In this document: positions 18,801 to 26,282 of the stretch, piece after piece
Layout: each line of letters starts with the position of its first letter
How positions within the stretch are numbered: position 1 is the first letter of the stretch
NCBI GenBank assembly: GCA_964541895.1
Contig: CAZISM010000011.1
Coordinates: forward strand, 1 to 64,000
Length of the DNA stretch: 64,000 nt
Direction: 5' to 3'
Origin: CAZISM01 sp964541895
GTDB taxonomy: Bacteria > Zhuqueibacterota > Zhuqueibacteria > Residuimicrobiales > Residuimicrobiaceae
Program-made: the position numbers and the translations under genes
Notes under the pieces: generated by a model
Databases searched by the model: none
Seen by the model: only the letters and a program-made list of their open reading frames with translations
What the model was told of the DNA's origin: nothing

Positions 18801-20719
18801 ACGGATTCAGCGAAGGTCAGGTCGTGCTGTCGGTGCACAATAACCGGGACTCTCTGCTGGTGCAGAGAACAGCCGCTCTGCAACAGGGCAAAGCGACGGT
18901 GGAGCTGCTGACGTTGACGCCCACCATCGTCAAAGCGTGGACCAACCAGACCGGATCTGGCTCCGTCAAGGTCTATTCCAGCAACGGTCAGAAAGACGGC
19001 GCCGGCGCGGCTGAATTTACCGTCAACCGCTATGCCCAGGCGGCGGTTGCCGTGGAACCGGCTAGCCCGCTTCACAATCAACCGTTTTATTTTTCCGCTC
19101 TCGTGGACAATAAAGCCATTACCCGGATCGGCAGCGTCACCCGTTCAGAGATTCAGTGGTCCGTCAATCAGGCCTCGTGGAATATCGTGCCGGTCCTGCA
19201 AGAGTTGACCGGCGTCTGGAAATCCGCCACGCCGCTCTCCGCCTCCGAAGGCACCAGGATTTTTTATCGTCTGGTGATCAGCGGCAACGCCGGTCAGGAA
19301 ATTCGCACACCCATCGCCGAGCTGATGGTGCGCTCGCGGGCTGACCTCTACGTAGACGCTTCTTCGGTCCGTGTCGAAGGCGTCAACCAGGCCATGCTCA
19401 CCGCCCGACTGCGCAACAACGGCGCAACCGATGCGTTGGACTTTAGCGTGTCCGCCTATGTCGGCAATGATCCAACCACCTATTCGCCCGTCGGCGAGAT
19501 GATGCTCATTTCACGGCTGGCAGCTCAGAGCGACACAACGCTGTCGCTGCTCTGGCCGGGGCTGGTGAACGGCTCATATAAAGTGTGGCTGCGCACCGAT
19601 GTGGAAAACCGGGTGGATGAGAACAACGAACAAAACAACACCACCACCACCGTGGTGCGCGTGGCCAATCCGTCCCAGGGCAGCAATGGAGCGGTGTTTT
19701 CCAATGAAGCCAACGTCTCGGTCAATATTCCTGCCGGTGCCATGCCCAGGATTAATGTGTTCTCAATAACCAGAACCTGGACGACGGCCATGCAGGAAGC
19801 GTGTACGCAAAACTCGCTGACGCCGTTGCGTGTGCGCGATATGCCGGGCAGCTTTGCCTTTTCGATAGCGTTTGCCGACAGTTCGTTGACGCTAAAAAAA
19901 GAGAGCACCGTGGCTGTTTTTTATGATCGCAATCATCCGAGCAACCTGGCTTTTCTGGCCAACGGCGGCATGAGGTTGTACACCTGGAATCCGGCCACGT
20001 CGACCTGGTCGGCACTCCAATATACGGTAGATACCTATCAGGGATGCCTGTACGCCAAGCTGCCGGTGTTCAACACCTGTTTCAGCCTTTTGGGCAGTGC
20101 GGACAAAACAGGACCGACGCTGCAGATCGGCGTGGTCGGGCAGAATTTCGCCTCCGGCGATCCCGTGGGCAAGCAACCGACCTTTACGATTTTTGCCGAA
20201 GATTCCACCGGCTTTGATGTCAGCGCCAAACCGGCGACCATAAAGTTGAACAACCAGGTGGTGGCCGACGACCAGGTACAGATTTCGCAAAATCCGGATG
20301 TGCGCCGTTCCCTCTCGGTGACCTGGTCGCCCGAGCTGTCGGCCGGTGATCATGTGATACAGATCGAGATCAGAGACATCAACGGCAATGCGACAGTACA
20401 GCAGATCCAGTGCCGGGTGGCCGGTCAGTTCGGACTTGATTTTGTGGCCAATCACCCCAATCCGTTTACGACCTCGACAACGATCGCGCTGCAACTGCAG
20501 GACATGGCCACTGAAGTGGATTTGAATATCTATACCGTATCAGGGCGACTGATACGAAATCAGAAACTGTTTGCGGTCACCGGCTATGTGGAATGGGATT
20601 GGGATGGTAAAGACGAGGAGGGCGATCCCCTGGCCAACGGCGTCTATTATTTAAAGGTGACAGCGCGCAACGGCGACAAAAAGATTGAACGCATCGAAAA
20701 AATGGCTAAACTGGAATAG
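15890..20719 (+). CDS. C25 (gingipain-family) peptidase, PorU-like, with C-terminal sorting domain
   Basis: A 1609-residue exported protein. ATG 15890, after AAGGAG, gives the signal peptide MRRHFIHLSICLLLLAPVLF. The PorU-type N-terminal region includes RIGVIKDGVYAITGKELVDAG and DRLLFIGEH. The C25 catalytic pair is visible as FVGHGGG (His814) and SLTCFIGYFD (Cys848). CARDB/Ig-like domains follow, and a FlgD-like C-terminal domain opens HPNPFTTSTTIALQLQ. In Bacteroidetes, PorU is the surface sortase that removes sorting domains and attaches cargo. Its direct neighbour is a PorV/PorQ-like protein, which supports that role. The length exceeds classic PorU, so a secreted gingipain-like protease remains possible. 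Confidence 0.85.
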   Translation: MRRHFIHLSICLLLLAPVLFSATPLPYRINFIESSDQAIVCDVVFDSVQITQKRVNGVWQSHVTMSSSSYTALQDWPVLPVTSLVLGIPGQGRPRVQVEQEQTVNRQILDIATVSHPQEWLPYLGPEEVSPLSFQQVEGWYPSETVRTGLCGMMRDQKILQIELHPVRYAVMRNQLAVTKSLRLRITFESSQAPLLQNRTAATFDSKEIETFYSDYLSNYEQAKRWRSQAAQPLAKAGDTWSDSRRVRIGVIKDGVYAITGKELVDAGVDLSGVDPATLSMTSGGQNIPIVVEDQGDGSFDESDRLLFIGEHNASATTYYSWFSDTNVYFLAWGSGPGSRMAQVSGALGAAVGDTVTSASMRVHLEQDLQYERQLAFMEENADHWFWREMKDKEQYSVPLSLPTPKAASSFRLRVEMQGTTYLPATPDHKVTVSLNGEQLGSVTWDNQEVKIFDHSRQNDGLLKNDNTITLYLPGDLPNVSYDRVLLNWIELECTAALQAVNDSLRFEIGKQSRRPILAGRFSEDRLYIFSEDGQQIIPDRVRASRGTYEVLFASESINSRSFYIVANKKLARVNSITLDSPSNLASQSNGADYIIITHAKFMDQARTLAQFRTSQGFRTMVVDVQDVYDEFNAGVYDPNAIHTFLEYAYHHYKKPAPLYILLFGDTTHYMDKRRAYQLNHVSYVPTLMSYTTSWGMTSSDNGFVTVSGDDILPDMYIGRFPVNTTEEADILVHKTMEYESQPVISDWRRNIIMVTGNAQQFETDADELYEEYMPRRCVTNRLATMTSSRYFGSTEDLATAWNNGQVIINFVGHGGGQVFEDSRLFLLEDVNRLKNKDKYSIMFSLTCFIGYFDNPEKASLSEELLRRDDLGIVAHFGSAGRASMLGDHYLDKALFRAVFHQGRRRIGEITTQAKYDLIEMTNGYWDTIRHFNLLGDPAARIALAEESVSVTLAKSDLVTGDALQATVQQNGFSEGQVVLSVHNNRDSLLVQRTAALQQGKATVELLTLTPTIVKAWTNQTGSGSVKVYSSNGQKDGAGAAEFTVNRYAQAAVAVEPASPLHNQPFYFSALVDNKAITRIGSVTRSEIQWSVNQASWNIVPVLQELTGVWKSATPLSASEGTRIFYRLVISGNAGQEIRTPIAELMVRSRADLYVDASSVRVEGVNQAMLTARLRNNGATDALDFSVSAYVGNDPTTYSPVGEMMLISRLAAQSDTTLSLLWPGLVNGSYKVWLRTDVENRVDENNEQNNTTTTVVRVANPSQGSNGAVFSNEANVSVNIPAGAMPRINVFSITRTWTTAMQEACTQNSLTPLRVRDMPGSFAFSIAFADSSLTLKKESTVAVFYDRNHPSNLAFLANGGMRLYTWNPATSTWSALQYTVDTYQGCLYAKLPVFNTCFSLLGSADKTGPTLQIGVVGQNFASGDPVGKQPTFTIFAEDSTGFDVSAKPATIKLNNQVVADDQVQISQNPDVRRSLSVTWSPELSAGDHVIQIEIRDINGNATVQQIQCRVAGQFGLDFVANHPNPFTTSTTIALQLQDMATEVDLNIYTVSGRLIRNQKLFAVTGYVEWDWDGKDEEGDPLANGVYYLKVTARNGDKKIERIEKMAKLE

Positions 20720-20737
20720 AAGGGAAAGGAACGGTAC

Positions 20738-21769
20738 ATGAGGCATCATCGGCATAGCTTGAAACACACCCTCCTTCTGGGACTCTTGATCATGCTTCTG
20801 CTCCGGTCGCAGATATGGGCCGGAGACTATGCAGCGGATATGTTGAACATAGGCGTGGGCGCGCGGGCGCTGGCCATGGGCGGCGCCTATACGGCGATGG
20901 CCAATGAGGCCGGCATGGCCTACTGGAATCCGGCCGGAATGGCCATGGAAAAACGGTTCGGTTTGCAGTTCGAACATGTGCCCATGTTCTCCGGGCTGGC
21001 GCAGTATAATACCATGGCGTTGATCTACTCGTTTACGCCGGATATGGCCATCGGTTTGAGCTGGATCCGGTTGGGCGTGGACGATATACCCCGTTACGGC
21101 GCTCTCCAGGGATCCCGCTACGATCGCCTGGTAAACAATGTGAATCGTTCCAGCGGCAGGGCGGAAGGGACCTTTGGCGATCAGGAAAACGCCGTCCTGC
21201 TCTCCTTTTGCCAGGGCCTGATCTTTGACGTGCAGGTGGGCGATCCGTTTTCACCCATTGTGCTGCCGATTCAGCTTTCGTTCGGCGTAACCGGAAAATA
21301 TTTTAATCAGCAGCTGGACACGGCCACCGGCACCGGCCAGGGGCTGGACGCCGGCGCGCTGCTGCGCTTGATCTCGAATGATTTCATCCAGGGCGATCCC
21401 AGCCGCTGGATCGGCGTCGGCGTGGCTGCGCACAATCTCTCCACCAGCGATATCGTCTGGGACACGGCCTCGCGACACAAGGATCAGGTGGCGCGCACGC
21501 TGCAGGTCGGCGCCGCCGCATCGTATCGTCTGTCCCGGTTGCGCACCCGCATCACCGTCTCTTTTGACCGCGAGCTGATGGAGACGCAGGATTCGTTTTA
21601 CGGCGGCGAAGTCCGCTTCTTCGATCGCCTGGCTCTGCGCGGCGGCTACCGCTTTGACCATTTCTCCGCCGGTGCGGGGCTGTATCTGATGGGATTCTAT
21701 CTGGATTATGCTTTTCTCACCGGCGAGCTGGACAACACCCACCGAATTTCAGCGGCCTATGGATTTTGA
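20738..21769 (+). CDS. PorV/PorQ-family outer membrane protein of the T9SS
   Basis: A 343-residue outer membrane beta-barrel. The signal peptide is MRHHRHSLKHTLLLGLLIML and the mature protein opens with the family signature LNIGVGARALAMGGAYTAMA, then NEAGMAYWNPAGMA. The end, ISAAYGF, finishes in Phe as barrel proteins do. In T9SS, PorV carries cargo to the attachment complex with PorU. AAAGGA precedes ATG 20738, and the gene follows the C25 peptidase by only 18 bp, so the two are almost certainly co-transcribed. Several other proteins in this window carry the matching sorting domains. Confidence 0.88.
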   Translation: MRHHRHSLKHTLLLGLLIMLLLRSQIWAGDYAADMLNIGVGARALAMGGAYTAMANEAGMAYWNPAGMAMEKRFGLQFEHVPMFSGLAQYNTMALIYSFTPDMAIGLSWIRLGVDDIPRYGALQGSRYDRLVNNVNRSSGRAEGTFGDQENAVLLSFCQGLIFDVQVGDPFSPIVLPIQLSFGVTGKYFNQQLDTATGTGQGLDAGALLRLISNDFIQGDPSRWIGVGVAAHNLSTSDIVWDTASRHKDQVARTLQVGAAASYRLSRLRTRITVSFDRELMETQDSFYGGEVRFFDRLALRGGYRFDHFSAGAGLYLMGFYLDYAFLTGELDNTHRISAAYGF

Positions 21770-21800
21770 AAATGCGCACCAGGTTTAAAAAATGATTGTT

Positions 21801-21835
21801 GCAAGGCCCTCGAGATCGAGGGCCTTGCTGTTTTT
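21801..21835 (+). terminator. Rho-independent terminator after the PorU/PorV pair
   Basis: A perfect 12-bp stem (GCAAGGCCCTCG / CGAGGGCCTTGC) with a four-base AGAT loop at 21801-21828, followed by TGTTTTT. It lies 32 bp after the PorV-like stop codon. The long GC-rich stem and T-run make it a strong terminator that closes the operon. Confidence 0.9.
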
Positions 21836-22419
21836 GGGCGCTCGGTATGTTATCATACCTGGAATCGCCCGGGGAGTTTTTACCATGGCGGAATCCATCA
21901 ACGGGCGTGTAACCGCGATATGTAAAGATGCCCGTTCGGGCTATGTTAATAACCATGCGCAACCAAGCCATCGTGAACGTGCCGGTTAGGACAGACGGCG
22001 CTGCCGAAAAAGGCGGCAACATCAGGCCTCCCCGCATTGCGCCAGGAACTCTGGTCACATAGCAGAGCTCTGCGCGCATGGCGTTCCCCGGCCGCCGTTA
22101 ACAATGCGGTCAAGCCGGCGATCGACGCATCCGAGGGTCGGAGTATGATCGGCAGCAGCACGGAACGGCATCATGACGTCCTTCTGGCCATACCGCGACA
22201 CTAATTACCATTAGCGCTCTTGCGTGAATTTGGCCTTGACTTTGATCTCGTGGAATTCTATTTTATCAAAAGTGAGAAAAGAAGGCGTGTGGTCTGGTTT
22301 TGCGACGGAAATGGAAGAGACGTGAGGATTGTCTTGGCTCACTGCTTGCCGCATGGAGAGTGGCCCGCCTTTATTGTCACCCGCAAATTTCCTGTTCATG
22401 CATGAGCGATCAATGAACC
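21836..22419. other. Intergenic region with no supportable gene
   Basis: Between the terminator and the polyferredoxin gene I see only short open frames on both strands without ribosome binding sites or recognisable protein motifs. It separates the T9SS pair from the redox/signalling group and should contain the promoter of the latter, but I cannot place one with confidence. Confidence 0.4.
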
Positions 22420-24276
22420 ATGTTTAACAAGCTATTGAAAAACCGTTTATTTCCGGACACGCTGCAATGGATAGCAACCCTGTTCATGCTGCCGACGCTG
22501 GCCTTTTTGCTGTTCGGTCCGGCTGATCAGGAGAATCCTGCCAACCTGCTGGTATGGATGTTCTGGTGGCCACTGCTTTGCATTCTGTTCCTGGTGGCCG
22601 GCCGGATCTGGTGTAGCCTGTGCCCGTTTTCCCTGCTGGGTGGATGGGCGCAACGGGTCGCAGGTCTGCAGCGGGCCGTGCCGGATTTTCTGAAGCAGTA
22701 CGGCAGTTGGCTGATCCTGATTGCATTATTCCTTCTGTTCTGGTTTGAAGAAATCTATAATGTGGTCGTTTCACCCAGGGGAACGGCGGTTGTCCTGCTG
22801 AGCATTCTTTCCGGTGCGGTAATTTTCGGGCTTTTTTTCCGGGGACGCACCTGGTGCCGCTATGTCTGCCCTTTGGGCGGGATCAGTCTGATCTACGCCC
22901 GTACCGCTTTTTTCAAAGTTCGGTCAAAAGAGGCCGCCTGCGCCGAGTGCCTGACCAAGGACTGCGTGGTGCCGGATGAACGTTATGCCGGATGTCCGAT
23001 GGGCCTGACTCCTTTCGCCATCGACTCTGTGTCTGACTGCGCCTTCTGCGGTTCCTGTGTCAAACGGTGCACTAACCAGTCGATGCGAGTCTCCTTTGAA
23101 ACTCCTTCCCTTGACCTCTCCGGGCAATCCTCCGCATCGCTTGCCGTGGTCTGGTTGGTCATGCTGTTGGCGGGCCATCTTGTCTTTCTGAATCTTGTCG
23201 CCGGAAAAAATTTGCCGGTTTCTTCTTTCGTGCACACTGCAAAAAGTCCGGTATTCCTGAAAACAGCACTCATGTTCTACTCCATGCTTCTCTGCTATAT
23301 CCTGTTCGAAGCCTGCGTGCGCCTGGCCAGGGGCCGCCGAACCGATATAACCCGGACACAATTAGTGCGATTGGGCGCCCTTCCCCTGATTCCGTTGCTC
23401 CTGCTCAGCCATTTCGGTCATGTCAGCATCCAGTTCTGGACGCATAGCGGCCATCTGTTTGCCTCACTGGCGGGCCTTACAGGTTTACCGTGGCTGCGGC
23501 TGGACCAACTGCTGCCTGTGTCATGGCCCGCTTATTTCAACTCGATTTGCATTTTTATGGGCCTGCTCATGACGTTGTGGGTATTTCGGTGGGCCTTACA
23601 AAGTGGGTCCGTGCCGCCTGTGCGTCGTTTCGGCATGGTATTCGGAGTGATGTATGTTGTTTATGCGGGCTGGAATATAGTTGTCACCTGGCCGGCCGCC
23701 GCAGCGGCCTCGGCTGAGAATGCGACGACGGCTGTGCCAGGACCGCTGAACGGATGGGAGGTCTTTTGGCCTTTTCTGGCAGTCAACGTCGCACTGCTCA
23801 TATTGGCTCTGATCGTAAAACGGTCCGAGCATCAGACCGCTCCTGCAGCGGCACACCTAGAATTCAGCGCCGCAAAATCCTGGGAAATCCGCGACAGAAC
23901 CGGGATCCGGCATGCGGAAGTGCTCGAGTGGCTGCTGGAGCAGGCCGTGCAGGCCAAGTGGCGCATTCCAGCCGTCGTCGGCCTGGCCAATGCAACGAAT
24001 GAAATCGTTACCTTTTTGCAGCGCACCCTTGCGGATGGCTCGGCGATTACGGTGAATGCAACGCTTCGCAAAAACAAAGGGGTGATGACCATCTTCCATG
24101 AAGGCCGTCCGTTGACTCTGCCGGATTACAAGCCCGTGGCCAGCCTGGATGATATCGATGATTCGGCTCTGGAGGGCCTTGAATTGCGGCTGGCGGTTGC
24201 TCAGGTTGAACAAATGCATTATCAGGCGCGACTTTCGGATGCCCGCTGCTGCTTTACGCTTCGTCAGGCGCTGTAA
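22420..24276 (+). CDS. NosR/NapH-like membrane polyferredoxin fused to an RsbW-like domain
   Basis: A 618-residue inner membrane protein. Transmembrane helices surround the NosR/NapH-type cysteine motifs CSLCP (65-69) and WCRYVCPLG (Cys146, Cys150), followed by cysteine-rich ferredoxin-like motifs CAECLTKDC (from about 174) and CAFCGSCVKRC (Cys207, 210, 213, 217). More helices follow to about residue 455. The last 130 residues are soluble and resemble HATPase/RsbW anti-sigma kinases: VVGLANATNEIVTFLQ in place of the N-box helix, then ITVNATLRKNKGVMTIFHEG and GLELRLAVAQVEQMHYQ. The usual Glu-x2-Asn-Ala motif is altered, so kinase activity is uncertain. A STAS gene follows. Confidence 0.8.
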   Translation: MFNKLLKNRLFPDTLQWIATLFMLPTLAFLLFGPADQENPANLLVWMFWWPLLCILFLVAGRIWCSLCPFSLLGGWAQRVAGLQRAVPDFLKQYGSWLILIALFLLFWFEEIYNVVVSPRGTAVVLLSILSGAVIFGLFFRGRTWCRYVCPLGGISLIYARTAFFKVRSKEAACAECLTKDCVVPDERYAGCPMGLTPFAIDSVSDCAFCGSCVKRCTNQSMRVSFETPSLDLSGQSSASLAVVWLVMLLAGHLVFLNLVAGKNLPVSSFVHTAKSPVFLKTALMFYSMLLCYILFEACVRLARGRRTDITRTQLVRLGALPLIPLLLLSHFGHVSIQFWTHSGHLFASLAGLTGLPWLRLDQLLPVSWPAYFNSICIFMGLLMTLWVFRWALQSGSVPPVRRFGMVFGVMYVVYAGWNIVVTWPAAAAASAENATTAVPGPLNGWEVFWPFLAVNVALLILALIVKRSEHQTAPAAAHLEFSAAKSWEIRDRTGIRHAEVLEWLLEQAVQAKWRIPAVVGLANATNEIVTFLQRTLADGSAITVNATLRKNKGVMTIFHEGRPLTLPDYKPVASLDDIDDSALEGLELRLAVAQVEQMHYQARLSDARCCFTLRQAL

Positions 24277-24390
24277 TCGGGCCTCCGGCTCTATCCGGAT
24301 GAGCGCCCCGCCTGATATTGAAGCTCTTGCCGCGCCGGACGTGGAAAAAATCGGCGGTCGATCTTCCGAACCCGTTTCTGACCTGATCCT

Positions 24391-24750
24391 TCAGGGGCGT
24401 TCAGAGATCTCTTTTTGAGCCTCTTTTTGCGAGGCAACGATTTTAAACAGTTGTGAGAATCCGGTAATGTCAAAGATCCCTTTGACCTCTGCGGATTGCC
24501 CGCAGAGGACCAGTCTGCCATTTGCGCTTTTCAGTTGTCGTGACGCTACAATGAAAACACGCAACCCGACGCTCGATATATAACTCAATTGAGAAAAATC
24601 GATTATCAGCTGCCGTTCATTGCTCGCGATCAAATCAAGCAATTGTTTTTCCAGTACCGGGGAAGAAAGGGAATCCAGTCTTCCCTTCAACTCCAGCGTA
24701 GTTATGCCGTCCGTTTTTTGCATGAGAATTTCCAAGCCGCTGATCTCCAT
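24391..24750 (-). CDS. STAS-domain anti-sigma factor antagonist (SpoIIAA/RsbV-like)
   Basis: A 119-residue single STAS domain: ITTLELKGRLDSLSSPVLEK, then QLIIDFSQLSYISSVGLRVF. Ser59/Ser60 in YISSVGLR is in the position phosphorylated by RsbW-type kinases, and GIFDITGFSQLFKIV matches the last helix. In partner-switching systems the unphosphorylated protein sequesters an anti-sigma kinase. The gene runs opposite to, and converges on, the polyferredoxin gene whose C-terminus is RsbW-like, so the two are plausible partners. ATG 24723 (Met10) is a possible alternative start. Confidence 0.88.
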   Translation of the reverse strand: MEISGLEILMQKTDGITTLELKGRLDSLSSPVLEKQLLDLIASNERQLIIDFSQLSYISSVGLRVFIVASRQLKSANGRLVLCGQSAEVKGIFDITGFSQLFKIVASQKEAQKEISERP

Positions 24751-25022
24751 GAATTGTTCAACTGCCGGCGGTGCAAGTTGTCTTCAGATCGAACCGATCC
24801 ATACCGCGTGCGCAATATATTGAGAATATCCTTAAAGACCAAAGCTATTTTAATTTGATCCAGGAGTAGCCGGTAATGGCGGAAAGCGAGCAGAATGCGT
24901 CCCGATGGCTTGCGCCGGCACGAATGACTTTTCTTTTTCCAGGTCGCCCGAGCTGATAGTAACATATAAAATCCGGATCGGTCATCGATTCAGAAACCCG
25001 TTCACCTTGATCCCTGGTAGCC

Positions 25023-26192
25023 ATGACAGAACAACCCGATCTCCCGTCGTCCATCTCCCCGGACATGTCCCGTGAATCCGAAGGGCAATACCGTCGCATG
25101 GTGGAAATGTCACCGGACATAGTGCTCCTTTGTGATGAGGCGGGGCAGATCCTTTACGTGAATTTCGTCGGTGCTGAAATGCTGGGGTACAGCTCTCAGC
25201 AATCGCTGGTGGGGCGAAATATCGCCGACATCGTACACCCCGATTCCCTGCCCGATGTCCAGGCTGGACTGAACAGGCTGATGAGCGAGATGTACGAACT
25301 GCCGTTCGTGGAAGAGCGATTTCAGAAAGCGGACCAAACGAACTTTTACGGCGAAATGATGGCCTTTCCGTTTATCTATCAGGGCAATCATGTAGCCCAT
25401 CTGGTTATACGCGACAGCAGCAGAAGGAGGCAGGCCGAAGCTGCACAGCGTCGGTTGAAGCACCGTCTGTGGGGTGTGTCAGCACTGGTCGTATTCCTTT
25501 TAGTGGTGAGCGGCGGGTATTCCATCTATCACTATACAGAGTCGGTAAAATTCTGCGGTTTGCAATGTCACTCAGTGATGGGGACGCGCTATCTCCAGCA
25601 TAGGAATTCGACACACGCGCACGTCTCCTGTGCAGGTTGTCATATCGGCAGCGGAGCGAAATGGTATGTGAAAGCCAAATTCTCCGGCCTGCATCAGGTG
25701 TACGCCACATTGACCAAAAGCCATCCCAAGCCTATTCCGGCTCCCATCGAGAATCTCCGACCGGCTGTGGAAACCTGCGCAGACTGCCACTCGCCTGACG
25801 TGTTCCATGGAAACCGCACGTTGGTGCGGCGCACTATTCCCGAGGATGAGCAGGCCTCAGACCCGGAAGTCACTGCGGTCACCCTGTATGTGGGCGGCAA
25901 GCTGAACCGCGGTCGGACATTTGTCGGCATTCACTGGCANNNNNNNNNNNNNNNNNNNNNNNNNNNNNNNNNNNNNNNNNNNNNNNNNNNNNNNNNNNNN
26001 NNNNNNNNNNNNNNNNNNNNNNNNNNNNNNNNNNNNNNNTCCGGCTGTTTCCGCTGTCACGATGGCGAGCATGTTTCAGCCGACGGTACGGTGATCCGGC
26101 CGGATTGCGATTACTGCCATAGCATCCTTGCTGATGGCGTCCGGGAATCGAAAATCGATGCGCGCCTCAGAGATGTTATTTTTGCCAGGTAA
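25023..26192 (+). CDS. PAS domain fused to a multihaem NapC/NirT-like cytochrome c (interrupted by gap)
   Basis: Residues about 25-135 form a PAS domain (MVEMSPDIVLLCDEAGQILY, AEMLGYSSQQSLVGRNIADI), followed by a single membrane helix (LWGVSALVVFLLVVSGGYSI, about 148-168) and a periplasmic multihaem region. Haem motifs are CGLQCH (178), CAGCH (203), CADCH (252) and, after the gap, CFRCH and CDYCH, so at least five c-type haems. The layout after the helix resembles NapC/NirT quinol dehydrogenases. A cytoplasmic PAS joined to a periplasmic cytochrome suggests redox sensing. The 100-N gap at 25940-26039 hides an unknown length, and the frame across it is only apparent. Confidence 0.78.
   Translation: MTEQPDLPSSISPDMSRESEGQYRRMVEMSPDIVLLCDEAGQILYVNFVGAEMLGYSSQQSLVGRNIADIVHPDSLPDVQAGLNRLMSEMYELPFVEERFQKADQTNFYGEMMAFPFIYQGNHVAHLVIRDSSRRRQAEAAQRRLKHRLWGVSALVVFLLVVSGGYSIYHYTESVKFCGLQCHSVMGTRYLQHRNSTHAHVSCAGCHIGSGAKWYVKAKFSGLHQVYATLTKSHPKPIPAPIENLRPAVETCADCHSPDVFHGNRTLVRRTIPEDEQASDPEVTAVTLYVGGKLNRGRTFVGIHWXXXXXXXXXXXXXXXXXXXXXXXXXXXXXXXXXXSGCFRCHDGEHVSADGTVIRPDCDYCHSILADGVRESKIDARLRDVIFAR
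25940..26039. other. Assembly gap (100 N)
   Basis: A run of exactly 100 N, the conventional size for a gap of unknown length. It falls inside the PAS-cytochrome gene. I found no sequence repeated on the two sides, so missing coding sequence, possibly with further haem motifs, is likely. Confidence 0.98.
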
Positions 26193-26282
26193 AAATGCTC
26201 TGCAGTTAACGCTTTTATGTCCTGAAGAAAAGCCGCTCATGTCCAATTGATAGGTAATGATAATCAAAAAAAGACAAGGATT

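Noticed and set aside
21881..22210. Searched for a tRNA or structured RNA in the gap after the PorV terminator
   Set aside because: No cloverleaf, CCA end or conserved TTCGA arm could be found by eye.
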